A DNA stretch of 8,605 nucleotides from JBGPFS01 sp041483455 (GTDB lineage: Bacteria > Chloroflexota > Limnocylindria > Limnocylindrales > CSP1-4), in assembly GCA_041483455.1 (NCBI GenBank), contig JBGPFS010000097.1, positions 1 through 8,605 on the forward strand, given 5' to 3'. A model generated the notes under the pieces. The model was given only the letters and a program-made list of their open reading frames with translations, did not search any database and was not told where the DNA came from. Below are positions 1 to 6,101 of this stretch, one piece after another; the first letter of the stretch is position 1, and each line of letters starts with the position of its first letter. Made by a program: the position numbers and the translations under genes.

Positions 1-412
1 CCACGAGCGCGAGCAGCTCCTCGGCTCGTTCGCGCCTCCGGGCAGGCGACCATCCCAGGAGCCGCGGTACGGTCGCGACGTTCTCGCCGATCGTCTGGTG
101 CGGGAAGAGGCCGATCTGCTGGATGACGTAGCCGATCCCGCGCCGCAGCTCGGTCGGGTCGCGGCCGGCGGCATCCTGGCCGTCGATGAGGATCCGGCCC
201 GCGGTCGGCTCGATCAGCCGGTTGACCATCTTCAGGGAGGTCGTCTTGCCGCAGCCCGACGGCCCGACCAGGACGCAGATCTTGCCGGCCGGCACCGTCA
301 GCGAAAGGTCGTTGACGGCCCCGGGGGCGCCGACCCGCAGGGCGGCCGCGTCGTACGTCTTGGAGACGTGGTCGAACTCGACGGTGGCGGCCCGGCTGGC
401 CTGGCCCTGCAT
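1..412 (-). CDS. Osmoprotectant (glycine betaine/choline-type) ABC transporter ATP-binding protein, partial
   Basis: This is the N-terminal 137 codons of an ABC ATPase; the gene continues past the left edge. It would hydrolyse ATP on the cytoplasmic side to power uptake of a quaternary amine such as glycine betaine, choline or carnitine. Walker A GPSGCGKTT is at residues 50-58 (K56). The Q-loop segment GYVIQQIGLFPH (about 94-105) and MVNRLIEPTAGRILIDG (62-78) are hallmark strings of the OpuCA/ProV/OpuBA subfamily rather than of general ABC ATPases. The signature motif, Walker B and any CBS domains lie outside the window. The ATG at 410-412 is preceded by GGGAGG (424-429), about 11 nt away. 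A short insertion (about residues 21-32) precedes the usual second strand. Subfamily assignment is from remembered family motifs; the exact substrate cannot be told. Partner permease and binding-protein genes would be expected to the left. Confidence 0.88.
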   Translation of the reverse strand, partial: MQGQASRAATVEFDHVSKTYDAAALRVGAPGAVNDLSLTVPAGKICVLVGPSGCGKTTSLKMVNRLIEPTAGRILIDGQDAAGRDPTELRRGIGYVIQQIGLFPHQTIGENVATVPRLLGWSPARRRERAEELLALV

Positions 413-460
413 CTGGCGAGGTCCCTCCCACGCGGCCGTCTGGCGCGACGGCTCGGGCCG

Positions 461-489
461 ACCATACCGGACGGCCCGGGCCGCGTCAC
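461..489 (-). promoter_or_regulatory. Candidate sigma70-type promoter for the osmoprotectant ATPase
   Basis: Reading the minus strand, GTGACG (484-489; four of six match TTGACA) and TATGGT (461-466; four of six match TATAAT) are separated by exactly 17 bp. Transcription would start near 454-455, leaving a leader of about 40 nt that contains the GGGAGG ribosome binding site. It sits in the 135-bp gap after the 91-residue gene, so the ATPase may be transcribed independently of the GNAT operon. Matches to consensus are partial. Confidence 0.4.
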
Positions 490-547
490 CCCCGGGTCGT
501 CCGGCTAGATCGTGGCGAGGTCCGCCTGGTCGCTCACGTTCGGTGTC

Positions 548-823
548 TCAGGCGTTCGCCAGCTCGCGCTCGACCGCGCGGAGGATGAACCGGGCGGCCT
601 CGGCGCTCTTGCCGCCGAGCTTCTGACCCTCGTCCTGCTTGAGCGCCCGTCTGAGATCGCCCAGCATCGGCTCGAGCGCCGGGGTGCGAACGAGCGTCCC
701 GCTCGCGAAGGCCGCCTCGAGTCCGGCCAGCGCGCGTCGCGCGTTATCCACCGCGTGACCCTTCTCCTCGAGCGTCGCCCGGAAGGCGGCCCGAGCCGCC
801 TCGGCCGCCGGTCCCTCGGTCAC
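548..823 (-). CDS. Hypothetical small helical protein, 91 aa
   Basis: I do not recognise this protein. It is Ala/Glu/Arg/Leu-rich with no Cys, no membrane segment and no signal peptide, and it looks wholly alpha-helical. A C-terminal stretch (about residues 59-90) has regular charged/hydrophobic alternation (RRALKQDEGQKLGGKSAEAA). I chose the GTG at 821-823 because GGGAGG (831-836) lies 7 nt upstream; an in-frame ATG at 866-868 would overlap the preceding acetyltransferase gene and has no such site. The acetyltransferase stop (837-839) is only 13 bp before this start, and the ribosome binding site fills that gap, so the two are almost certainly cotranscribed. Its role is unknown. Confidence 0.65.
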   Translation of the reverse strand: MTEGPAAEAARAAFRATLEEKGHAVDNARRALAGLEAAFASGTLVRTPALEPMLGDLRRALKQDEGQKLGGKSAEAARFILRAVERELANA

Positions 824-836
824 CGTCGATCCTCCC

Positions 837-1463
837 TCACCCGCGCGCCTCGATCGCGAGCGCGGCATCGTCCTCTGCCCGGGCTGCGGCCCTCGTCTCG
901 GCGTCGTGCCCGGCCCGCCACTCGTCCTCGAGGATGCTCATCGTCAGCTCATCCCACCAGCGATCGTCGCGCCGGATCGCCTCGCGGGCCCGACCCTCGA
1001 TCGTGAAGCCCGCCTTGACGTAGGTCCGGATGGCCCGCTCGTTGAAGGCGAACACGCTGAGCGCGATCCGGTGGAGCCGGAGCGTCCCGAACCCATGGTC
1101 GACCATCAGCCGGGTCGCTTCCGTGCCGTAGCCGAGCCCCCAGGCGTCCTTCTCGCCGATCGTGATGTGGAAGAGGGCCGAGCCGTTGTCGGCGTCGAGC
1201 TGGCTGAAGGCGCAGGTGCCGATGAGCCGACCCGTCTCCCGCTCGTGGATCGCGAGCGCCAGCGACTCTCCCCCGACGACCCGCGCCGTGAAGAACCGCT
1301 CGATCTCGGGCCGTGGCATCGGCCCGTCCTGGTAGCGGGTCAGGCGGGCCACCTCCGGGTCCGCGTACCAGCGCAGGAAGGCCGTCAGGTTCCCCGACAC
1401 GTGCCGTCGAAGGACGACCCGCTCACCCGTCAAGCGCTCCGGGAACCAGCGTCGGAGGAGCAT
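837..1463 (-). CDS. GNAT-family N-acetyltransferase (RimJ/RimL-like)
   Basis: A 208-residue cytoplasmic acetyltransferase that moves acetyl from acetyl-CoA to an amine, either a protein N-terminus or a small molecule. The fold runs from GERVVLRR (13-20), through WYADPEVARL (32-41), to the acetyl-CoA pyrophosphate loop WGLGYGTEA (108-116), which matches the family Q/RxxGxG/A pattern, and then the NERAIRTYVKAGF motif (141-153). This order is typical of the Acetyltransf_3 (RimJ/RimL) branch. A 25-residue Ala/Glu/Asp-rich tail follows the core. The ATG at 1461-1463 is the first plausible start: it lies 9 nt behind a -10-like TATACC on the minus strand and has no clear Shine-Dalgarno site, so the mRNA is probably leaderless. 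It is transcribed divergently from the DNA ligase and is followed 13 bp later by the 91-residue gene. Substrate cannot be predicted. Confidence 0.88.
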   Translation of the reverse strand: MLLRRWFPERLTGERVVLRRHVSGNLTAFLRWYADPEVARLTRYQDGPMPRPEIERFFTARVVGGESLALAIHERETGRLIGTCAFSQLDADNGSALFHITIGEKDAWGLGYGTEATRLMVDHGFGTLRLHRIALSVFAFNERAIRTYVKAGFTIEGRAREAIRRDDRWWDELTMSILEDEWRAGHDAETRAAARAEDDAALAIEARG

Positions 1464-1489
1464 CGCGAGGACGGTATACCATCGCCGCC
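1464..1489. promoter_or_regulatory. Symmetric divergent promoter between GNAT and DNA ligase genes
   Basis: The whole 26-bp gap is centred on the perfect palindrome GGTATACC (1473-1480), which gives a -10-like TATACC on each strand. Exactly 9 nt separate each TATACC from the ATG on its side (1490 on plus, 1463 on minus). A start point 7 to 9 nt after a -10 box would put both transcripts at or next to their start codons, so both mRNAs are probably leaderless. No convincing -35 hexamer is seen 16-18 bp upstream on either strand; any such element would lie inside the opposite gene. TATACC matches four of six consensus positions (TATA). Confidence 0.55.
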
Positions 1490-3313
1490 ATGCGTGGCTG
1501 GAGCGACGTGGCCGAGCGCGTCGCCGCCACGACCCGGATCTCCGAGAAGACCCGGCTCCTCGCCGCCTACCTCCGCTCGTGCTCGCCCGGGGAGCTCCCG
1601 ATCGCGACGGTCTTCTTCGCCGGCCGACCCTTCGCCGCCGCCGACGGCCGGGCGACGGGGCTTGGCTGGGCCACCATCGGGGCGGCAGTGAGCGATGTCG
1701 CGGGCGCCCCGCCCGGCGCTCTGAGCGAGGCCTACGACCGGACCTCCGACCTGGGCCGGGCCGTCGAGGAGGTCCTGGTCGCGGCGGCTGGGCGACGCGT
1801 GGCGGACGGCGCACCCGACCTGGTCGCCCGCGGCGGGCCGGTCGTCGCCGGCGGGCCGGTCGTCGCCGGCGGGCCGGTCGTCGCCGGCGGGCCGGTCGTC
1901 GCCGGCGGGCCGGTCGTCGCCGGCATCACGCTGCCCGAGGTCGCCGCCGCGTTCGCGGCGATCGAGGCGGCATCCGGGCCCTCGGCGAAGGGCGCGATCT
2001 TCGGCCGCCTCCTGGCCGCCTGCGACCCACCGACGGCCAGGTATGTCGTCAAGGTGCTGACCGGCGAGCTCCGGATCGGGCTCCGCGAGGGGCTCCTCGA
2101 GGCCGCCCTGGCCGAAGCCTTCGACCGCCCGCTCGCGGCCGTGAAGCGGGCGGGGATGCTCACCGGGGATATCGGGCGGACCGCCGAGCTGGCGCACGCG
2201 GGCACGCTCGACGACGCCCGGCTGGCGCTGTTCCATCCGCTCAAGTTCATGCTCGCCTCGCCGGCCGAGGATGCGACCGAGATCATCGGGCGGCTCGGGC
2301 CGGTCGCCTGGGTGGAGGACAAGTACGACGGGATCCGGGCCCAGCTTCATCGACGCGGCGACGAGGTGCGGATCTTCTCGCGCGACCTCCACGACGTGAC
2401 CGACGGCTACCCGGAGGTCGTCGAGGCTGCCCGCGACCTCGACTGGGACGGGATCCTCGACGGCGAGCTGCTGGGCTGGCGCGATGGCGCGGTGTTGCCC
2501 TTCCAGGCCCTCCAGAAGCGGCTCGGGCGGAAGGCGCCGTCCTCGGCGATCCTGGCCGAGGCGCCGGTGATCTACGTCGCCTTCGATGCGCTGGCGCTCG
2601 CGCCGCGCGGCCGGCCGGTGGAACCGCTCCTCGACGCTCGCCTCGACGAGCGGCGGACCCGCCTCGAGGCGATCGACCTGCCATCGGTGACCGAAGGTGG
2701 CCGGTTCGCCCTGTCCCATCGCCTGACGGTCGATTCGGTCGCGGCGCTCGAGGTCGCCTTCGCCGGCGCACGCGCCCGGCGGAACGAAGGCCTGATGGTC
2801 AAGGATCCGGCCAGCCCGTACTCGCCCGGCCGGCGCGGTCTCGGCTGGTTGAAGATGAAGAAGGCCCTGGCCACGCTCGACTGTGTGGTGGTCGGCGTGG
2901 AGGGCGGTCACGGGAAGCGCCACGGGGTCCTGTCCGACTACACGTTCGCCGTGCGCGACGACGCGACCGGTCGGCTGGTCACGATCGGCAAGGCCTACAG
3001 CGGACTCACCGATGCCGAGATCGCGGCGATGACCGGCTGGTTCGAGGCGCACACGCTCGAGCGGTTCGGGCGCTACCGGCTGGTCGAGCCGACGGTCGTG
3101 ATCGAGGTCGCCTTCGACGTGATCGTCCGCTCGAACCGCCACCGCTCAGGCTTCAGCCTCCGCTTCCCGCGGATCGCCCGCCTGCGACCCGACAAGTCGC
3201 CCGCCGAGATCGACACCGTGGCCGGCGTCGAGGCGATCTGGCGCGGTCTCCAGCAGGGGGTCGAGCACCTGGTGACCGCGGGCGCCAGGAAGGCGGTACG
3301 GGGCGGAGAGTGA
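1490..3313 (+). CDS. ATP-dependent DNA ligase (archaeal/LigB-type)
   Basis: A 607-residue ligase that seals nicks in duplex DNA through an AMP-lysine intermediate. An all-helical N-terminal DNA-binding domain (about 1-250, including FGRLLAACDP and LTGELRIGLREG) precedes the nucleotidyltransferase core. Motif I is KYDGIR with catalytic K278; motif III is DGELLGW (from D324); motif IIIa is YVAFDAL; motif IV is EGLMVKD (433-439); motif V is WLKMKK (453-458). The C-terminal OB domain ends with motif VI, RFPRI plus RPDK (558-569). All key residues are present, so the enzyme should be active. It has no LigD-type polymerase or nuclease domain and no Ku neighbour. Residues 115-144 are five copies of GGPVVA, an insertion in a loop of the N-terminal domain that makes it longer than typical relatives. 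The ATG at 1490 sits 9 nt after a -10-like box and lacks a Shine-Dalgarno site, suggesting leaderless translation. It probably supplements the essential NAD-dependent LigA in repair (inference). Confidence 0.93.
   Translation: MRGWSDVAERVAATTRISEKTRLLAAYLRSCSPGELPIATVFFAGRPFAAADGRATGLGWATIGAAVSDVAGAPPGALSEAYDRTSDLGRAVEEVLVAAAGRRVADGAPDLVARGGPVVAGGPVVAGGPVVAGGPVVAGGPVVAGITLPEVAAAFAAIEAASGPSAKGAIFGRLLAACDPPTARYVVKVLTGELRIGLREGLLEAALAEAFDRPLAAVKRAGMLTGDIGRTAELAHAGTLDDARLALFHPLKFMLASPAEDATEIIGRLGPVAWVEDKYDGIRAQLHRRGDEVRIFSRDLHDVTDGYPEVVEAARDLDWDGILDGELLGWRDGAVLPFQALQKRLGRKAPSSAILAEAPVIYVAFDALALAPRGRPVEPLLDARLDERRTRLEAIDLPSVTEGGRFALSHRLTVDSVAALEVAFAGARARRNEGLMVKDPASPYSPGRRGLGWLKMKKALATLDCVVVGVEGGHGKRHGVLSDYTFAVRDDATGRLVTIGKAYSGLTDAEIAAMTGWFEAHTLERFGRYRLVEPTVVIEVAFDVIVRSNRHRSGFSLRFPRIARLRPDKSPAEIDTVAGVEAIWRGLQQGVEHLVTAGARKAVRGGE
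1832..1921 (+). repeat. Five perfect 18-bp in-frame tandem repeats (GGPVVA x5) inside the DNA ligase
   Basis: The unit GGCGGGCCGGTCGTCGCC occurs five times with no mismatch (1832-1849, 1850-1867, 1868-1885, 1886-1903, 1904-1921). Because 18 is a multiple of three, copy-number change would preserve the ligase reading frame. The encoded Gly-Gly-Pro-Val-Val-Ala repeat falls between the first and second parts of the N-terminal DNA-binding domain, just before ITLPEVAAAF, where relatives have a short loop. The absence of even synonymous differences suggests a recent expansion or ongoing homogenisation. Confidence 0.97.
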
Positions 3314-3338
3314 GGGTTCCACCGCGGAGCCGAGCGGG

Positions 3339-3350
3339 TATCCTGTCGCC
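3339..3350 (+). promoter_or_regulatory. -10 box placed for a leaderless mRNA of the 214-aa gene
   Basis: TATCCT (3339-3344) matches four of six positions of the -10 consensus (TATAAT) and ends 6 nt before the ATG at 3351, so the transcript would begin at or within a base or two of the start codon. No Shine-Dalgarno sequence is present. The 37-bp gap after the ligase stop suggests this gene can be transcribed alone as well as by readthrough from the ligase. No strong -35 element is visible. Confidence 0.45.
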
Positions 3351-3995
3351 ATGTTCGCGATGAGCGCCGGGAACCGGGTGGCGATGATCCTCTACACGGA
3401 CGCCTACATCATCCGCGGGACGGTCGCGACCCGGCACCGCCGGATCACCGACATCCTCAACGGGGCCGAGCACCAGTTCCTCGTCCTCGAGGATGCGACG
3501 ATGGACGAGTTCGGCTCGCGCGAACTGGCCCAGCGGACCGAGTACGCGCAGGTCAACCTCGGCGCCGTCCTGTTCGCGGTCTCGGCCGAGCCGGTCGAGC
3601 CCCTGCCGGAGCTCCGGACGCCGAAGATCCCGGAGCAGGCGCTCATCTCGATCCCGCCGTTCAAGATCACCGGCCGGATCCACCTCCTGCCCGAGCGCTC
3701 GCTCGCCGACGCCCTCGAGGAGCTGACCGGGACGTTCGTCCCGGTCACCGAGGCCACGATCTGGAGCGACGTCGTCAGCGAATCGCGCCAGACCGTCGCG
3801 GTCGCGGCGGTGAACCATGCGCGAGCCCAGATCCTCGCGCCGTTCCAGGCCGCCGACCCGTGGGCCGGGCTGCAGGAGGTTCGATCGAGCGGCGATCGGC
3901 CGGCCGAACCATCGGTCGCCGAGGTCCCGGACCGGCCCGAGCCGGGTGGCGCCGAACCGGACTCGATTCCTCCCGACGACGATCTGATCGGCTAG
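3351..3995 (+). CDS. Hypothetical protein with an internally duplicated domain, 214 aa
   Basis: A soluble protein that I cannot assign firmly; the style of both halves recalls the DUF6812 family, from memory only. Two similar modules can be aligned by eye. Module A is about residues 19-51 (YIIRG, then RR, D34-I-L, and FLVLEDATM). Module B is about residues 104-137 (FKITG, then ER, D120-A-L, and FVPVTEATI). The spacings between conserved positions are nearly identical: Gly to Asp 11 versus 12, Asp to Phe 9 and 9, Phe to Ala-Thr 6 and 6. Each module is followed by a beta-rich strand (VNLGAVLFAV, TVAVAAVNHA). From about residue 168 the tail is Pro/Glu/Asp/Ser-rich and probably disordered. There is no signal peptide and no membrane helix. 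The ATG at 3351 is favoured by the adjacent -10 box; ATG 3360 is an alternative. Its stop overlaps that of the convergent rhodanese gene. Confidence 0.8.
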   Translation: MFAMSAGNRVAMILYTDAYIIRGTVATRHRRITDILNGAEHQFLVLEDATMDEFGSRELAQRTEYAQVNLGAVLFAVSAEPVEPLPELRTPKIPEQALISIPPFKITGRIHLLPERSLADALEELTGTFVPVTEATIWSDVVSESRQTVAVAAVNHARAQILAPFQAADPWAGLQEVRSSGDRPAEPSVAEVPDRPEPGGAEPDSIPPDDDLIG

Positions 3996-4834
3996 CGGTC
4001 GACCGGGAGGTCCAGCCGGTTCCCCCACTCCGCCCAGCCCCCATCGTAGACGGCCACGTCGTCGTGGCCGACCAGGGTGAGGAGGAAGGCCAGCTTGGCC
4101 GCCGCGATACCCGACCCGTCGTAGCAGACCATCCGTCGGCCGCGGGTGACGTTCGCCTTGAGGAAGCGATCCCGGATCACCTCGCCGGGCCGGAACCGGC
4201 CGGTCCCGGATTCGGTCATCGCGGCGACCGGGACGTTGATCGCGCCCGGGATGTGGCCGAGCCGGCGGGCGTTGCCCTCGAGGCCGCGGTACTCGGCCGG
4301 CGCCCGCGCGTCGAGCAGCAGGACGTCCGGTGAGCCGAGCAGACCGCGCACGTCGGTCGTCGAGAGCCGAAGTCGCGCCTGCGCCCGAGGCGTGAACGAG
4401 GCGGGGTCCGGCGGGGCGGTCGCGTTCGAGATCGGGCGTTCCTCGGCCGTCCAGGCCCCCAGGCCGCCGTCGAGGATCCGAGCCGACTCGAACCCGTAGA
4501 CGCGCAGGCTCCACCAGGCGCGAGCGGCGAAGAGGCTGGCGGTGTCGTCGTACAGGACGAGCGTCGTGCCGCTGCCGACTCCGGCCCGCCCGAGCGCCGC
4601 GGCGACCTTGTCCGGTCCGGCGAGCAGGAAGAGCCTCGCCTCGTCCTCGGTGTCGACGAGCTCGGTCGCCCAGTCGATGTACGCGGCGCCCGGGATGTGG
4701 CCCGCCGCGTGGACGGCCCGACCGGTCCCGTCGGGTCGCCAGCGCACATCGACGATCCGGAGGTCCGGCCGGCCCAGGTTCTCGCCGAGCCAGGCCGTCG
4801 AGGCGAGGAGCTCGGGTCGGGGGTAGCCGCTCAC
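3992..4834 (-). CDS. Sulfurtransferase with two rhodanese domains (thiosulfate/3-mercaptopyruvate type)
   Basis: A 280-residue cytoplasmic enzyme that transfers sulfane sulfur from thiosulfate or 3-mercaptopyruvate to an acceptor through a cysteine persulfide. The N-terminal rhodanese domain (about 8-135) has VDVRW and AGHIPGA (44-50) but carries Asp-Asp (96-97) where a catalytic Cys would sit, as usual for the inactive half. The C-terminal domain (about 155-280) has LLLDARAPAEYRG (172-184), GHIPGAINVP (193-202), the active loop beginning at C237 (CYDGSG) and VYDGGWAEWG (262-271). Length matches the family. The loop differs from textbook CRKGV/T (thiosulfate) and CGSGV/T (mercaptopyruvate), so the donor is uncertain. 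The GTG at 4832-4834 gives the normal length and lies 6 nt behind a minus-strand TATGAT, pointing to a leaderless mRNA. A farther ATG at 4916-4918 would run through the promoter and the neighbouring gene. It is divergent from a class V aminotransferase. Confidence 0.9.
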   Translation of the reverse strand: MSGYPRPELLASTAWLGENLGRPDLRIVDVRWRPDGTGRAVHAAGHIPGAAYIDWATELVDTEDEARLFLLAGPDKVAAALGRAGVGSGTTLVLYDDTASLFAARAWWSLRVYGFESARILDGGLGAWTAEERPISNATAPPDPASFTPRAQARLRLSTTDVRGLLGSPDVLLLDARAPAEYRGLEGNARRLGHIPGAINVPVAAMTESGTGRFRPGEVIRDRFLKANVTRGRRMVCYDGSGIAAAKLAFLLTLVGHDDVAVYDGGWAEWGNRLDLPVDR

Positions 4835-4853
4835 CTCCGTATCATAAGCAGCG
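4835..4853. promoter_or_regulatory. Symmetric divergent promoter between rhodanese and aminotransferase genes
   Basis: Only 19 bp separate the two start codons, and the gap is built around TATCATA (4840-4846). On the plus strand TATCAT (4840-4845) is followed after 8 nt by the ATG at 4854. On the minus strand TATGAT (4846-4841) is followed after 6 nt by the GTG at 4834. TATGAT matches TATAAT in five of six positions and TATCAT also in five of six. Both start codons fall where transcription should begin. Clear -35 boxes are not visible in either direction. Confidence 0.6.
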
Positions 4854-6101
4854 ATGGTCTCGCCCTTTCTCCCCGAGCAGGAGAAGCTCGCCGCGATCCG
4901 CGAAGCGTTGCCTGCCACCGGCGCCGGGATCTACCTGAACACCGGTACCTGCGGCCCGCTGCCGGTCGAGGTCGCCCGGGCGATGGCCGACCTGGAGGCG
5001 TGGGAGCTGCGGGTCGGTCGGGCCTCGTACGACTACGAGCTCGAGACCCTCGACCGGATGGCCGAGGCCCGCGCGGCGGTCGCGGCCGTGGTCGGGGCCG
5101 GGCTCGACGAGATCGCCCTCACCCATGCCACGACCGACGGGCTGAACATCGCGACCTGGTCGCTCGACTGGAAGCCCGGCGACCGCGTGGTGACCGCCCG
5201 CCAGTTCGAGCACATCGGCGCCCTCGGGCCCCTCTACACGCTCCGCGACCGGGTCGGCGTGGAGCTGGTGATGGCCGACATCGGCGACGGCGGGGATCGC
5301 CGGGCGGTCCTCGAGGCTCTCGATCGGGCGATCCTCCCCGGCACCAAGCTCGTTTCACTCTCCCACGTATCGTGGGCGACGGGGGCGATCCTGCCGATCG
5401 CCGAGATCGCCCGGCTCGCCCACGACCGGGGCGCCCGGATCGTCGTCGATGGCGCCCAGTCGGCCGGCGCGATCCCGCTCGATGTCGCCGGCCTGGGCGT
5501 CGACTACTACGCGATCCCAGGCCAGAAGTGGCTCCTGGGCCCGGAGGGGACCGGGGCGCTCTACGTGGCCCCCGACCGGATCGAGCGGGCGCTCGTCACG
5601 TTCTCGGGCTACCGGGCCTACGAGAGTCACGACCTGGTCGGCTCCGCGACTCCCTGGCCGTCGGCTCGCCGGTTCGAGGGCTCGAGCTGGCACCGGCCCT
5701 CGGTGGTGGGACTGGCCCGAGCGTGCGGCTGGCTCTCGATGGCGGTCGGGCTCGAGTGGGCGCACCGGCGTGGGCTCGGCCTGGCCCGCGCGACGGCGGA
5801 CCGGCTCGCCCGGATCCCCGGCGTGGAGGTCCTCACCCCGCGTGAGTCGATGGCGACGCTCGTGACCTTCCGGGTCGCCGGCTGGCCGGCCCAGGCGGCC
5901 CTCGACGAGCTCGGGGCGCGGGTCTTCGCGATCGCCCGCACGCTCGTCGACCTCGACGCCCTGCGGATCAGCGTCGGGTGGTTCAACACCGAGGAAGAGC
6001 TGGAGCGGTTCGCGACCTGCGTCGAGCTGCTGGCCGCTCACACGCCCGAGACGCTCCCGGCCCGCCGGACCCTGGCGATGCTCGACGAGGCCGGACGATG
6101 A
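4854..6101 (+). CDS. Class V aminotransferase-fold PLP enzyme (cysteine desulfurase/isopenicillin N epimerase-like)
   Basis: A 415-residue cytoplasmic PLP enzyme of fold type I, class V. YLNTGTCGPLP (27-37) is the family's N-terminal substrate loop. ALTHATTDGLNIA, near residues 87-99, grips the cofactor phosphate. VVDGAQSAG supplies D199 and Q202 for the pyridine nitrogen and O3'. The Schiff-base lysine is K225 in GQKWLLGPEGTGALYV. FNTEEELERF near the C-terminus is the usual end of the fold. I do not see the mobile active-site Cys loop of true NifS/IscS/SufS enzymes, so cysteine desulfuration is not assured; epimerase, lyase or kynureninase-like chemistry is possible. The ATG at 4854 lies 8 nt after TATCAT with no Shine-Dalgarno site. 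The end overlaps the next gene by ATGA. Divergence from a rhodanese gene hints at sulfur chemistry (inference). Confidence 0.88.
   Translation: MVSPFLPEQEKLAAIREALPATGAGIYLNTGTCGPLPVEVARAMADLEAWELRVGRASYDYELETLDRMAEARAAVAAVVGAGLDEIALTHATTDGLNIATWSLDWKPGDRVVTARQFEHIGALGPLYTLRDRVGVELVMADIGDGGDRRAVLEALDRAILPGTKLVSLSHVSWATGAILPIAEIARLAHDRGARIVVDGAQSAGAIPLDVAGLGVDYYAIPGQKWLLGPEGTGALYVAPDRIERALVTFSGYRAYESHDLVGSATPWPSARRFEGSSWHRPSVVGLARACGWLSMAVGLEWAHRRGLGLARATADRLARIPGVEVLTPRESMATLVTFRVAGWPAQAALDELGARVFAIARTLVDLDALRISVGWFNTEEELERFATCVELLAAHTPETLPARRTLAMLDEAGR

Noticed and set aside
1832..1921. The five tandem units as a CRISPR array
   Set aside because: The 18-bp units are directly contiguous with no spacers and are in frame inside the ligase gene; this is a minisatellite.
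1430..3142. A 570-codon open frame on the minus strand opposite the ligase
   Set aside because: It is antisense to all conserved ligase motifs, its translation is Arg/Gly/Pro/Asp-rich low complexity, and such long shadow frames are routine in very GC-rich DNA.
1490..3995. A Ku/LigD non-homologous end-joining locus
   Set aside because: The ligase lacks polymerase and phosphoesterase domains, and the following 214-aa protein does not resemble Ku.
3153..4514. A 453-codon minus-strand frame across the hypothetical protein and rhodanese genes
   Set aside because: It overlaps two better-supported genes in another frame or strand and shows only Arg/Gly-rich shadow composition with no family motif.
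4835..4918. Extension of the rhodanese to an ATG at 4918
   Set aside because: It would run through the shared promoter and the start of the aminotransferase, and add 28 residues absent from the family's normal N-terminus.
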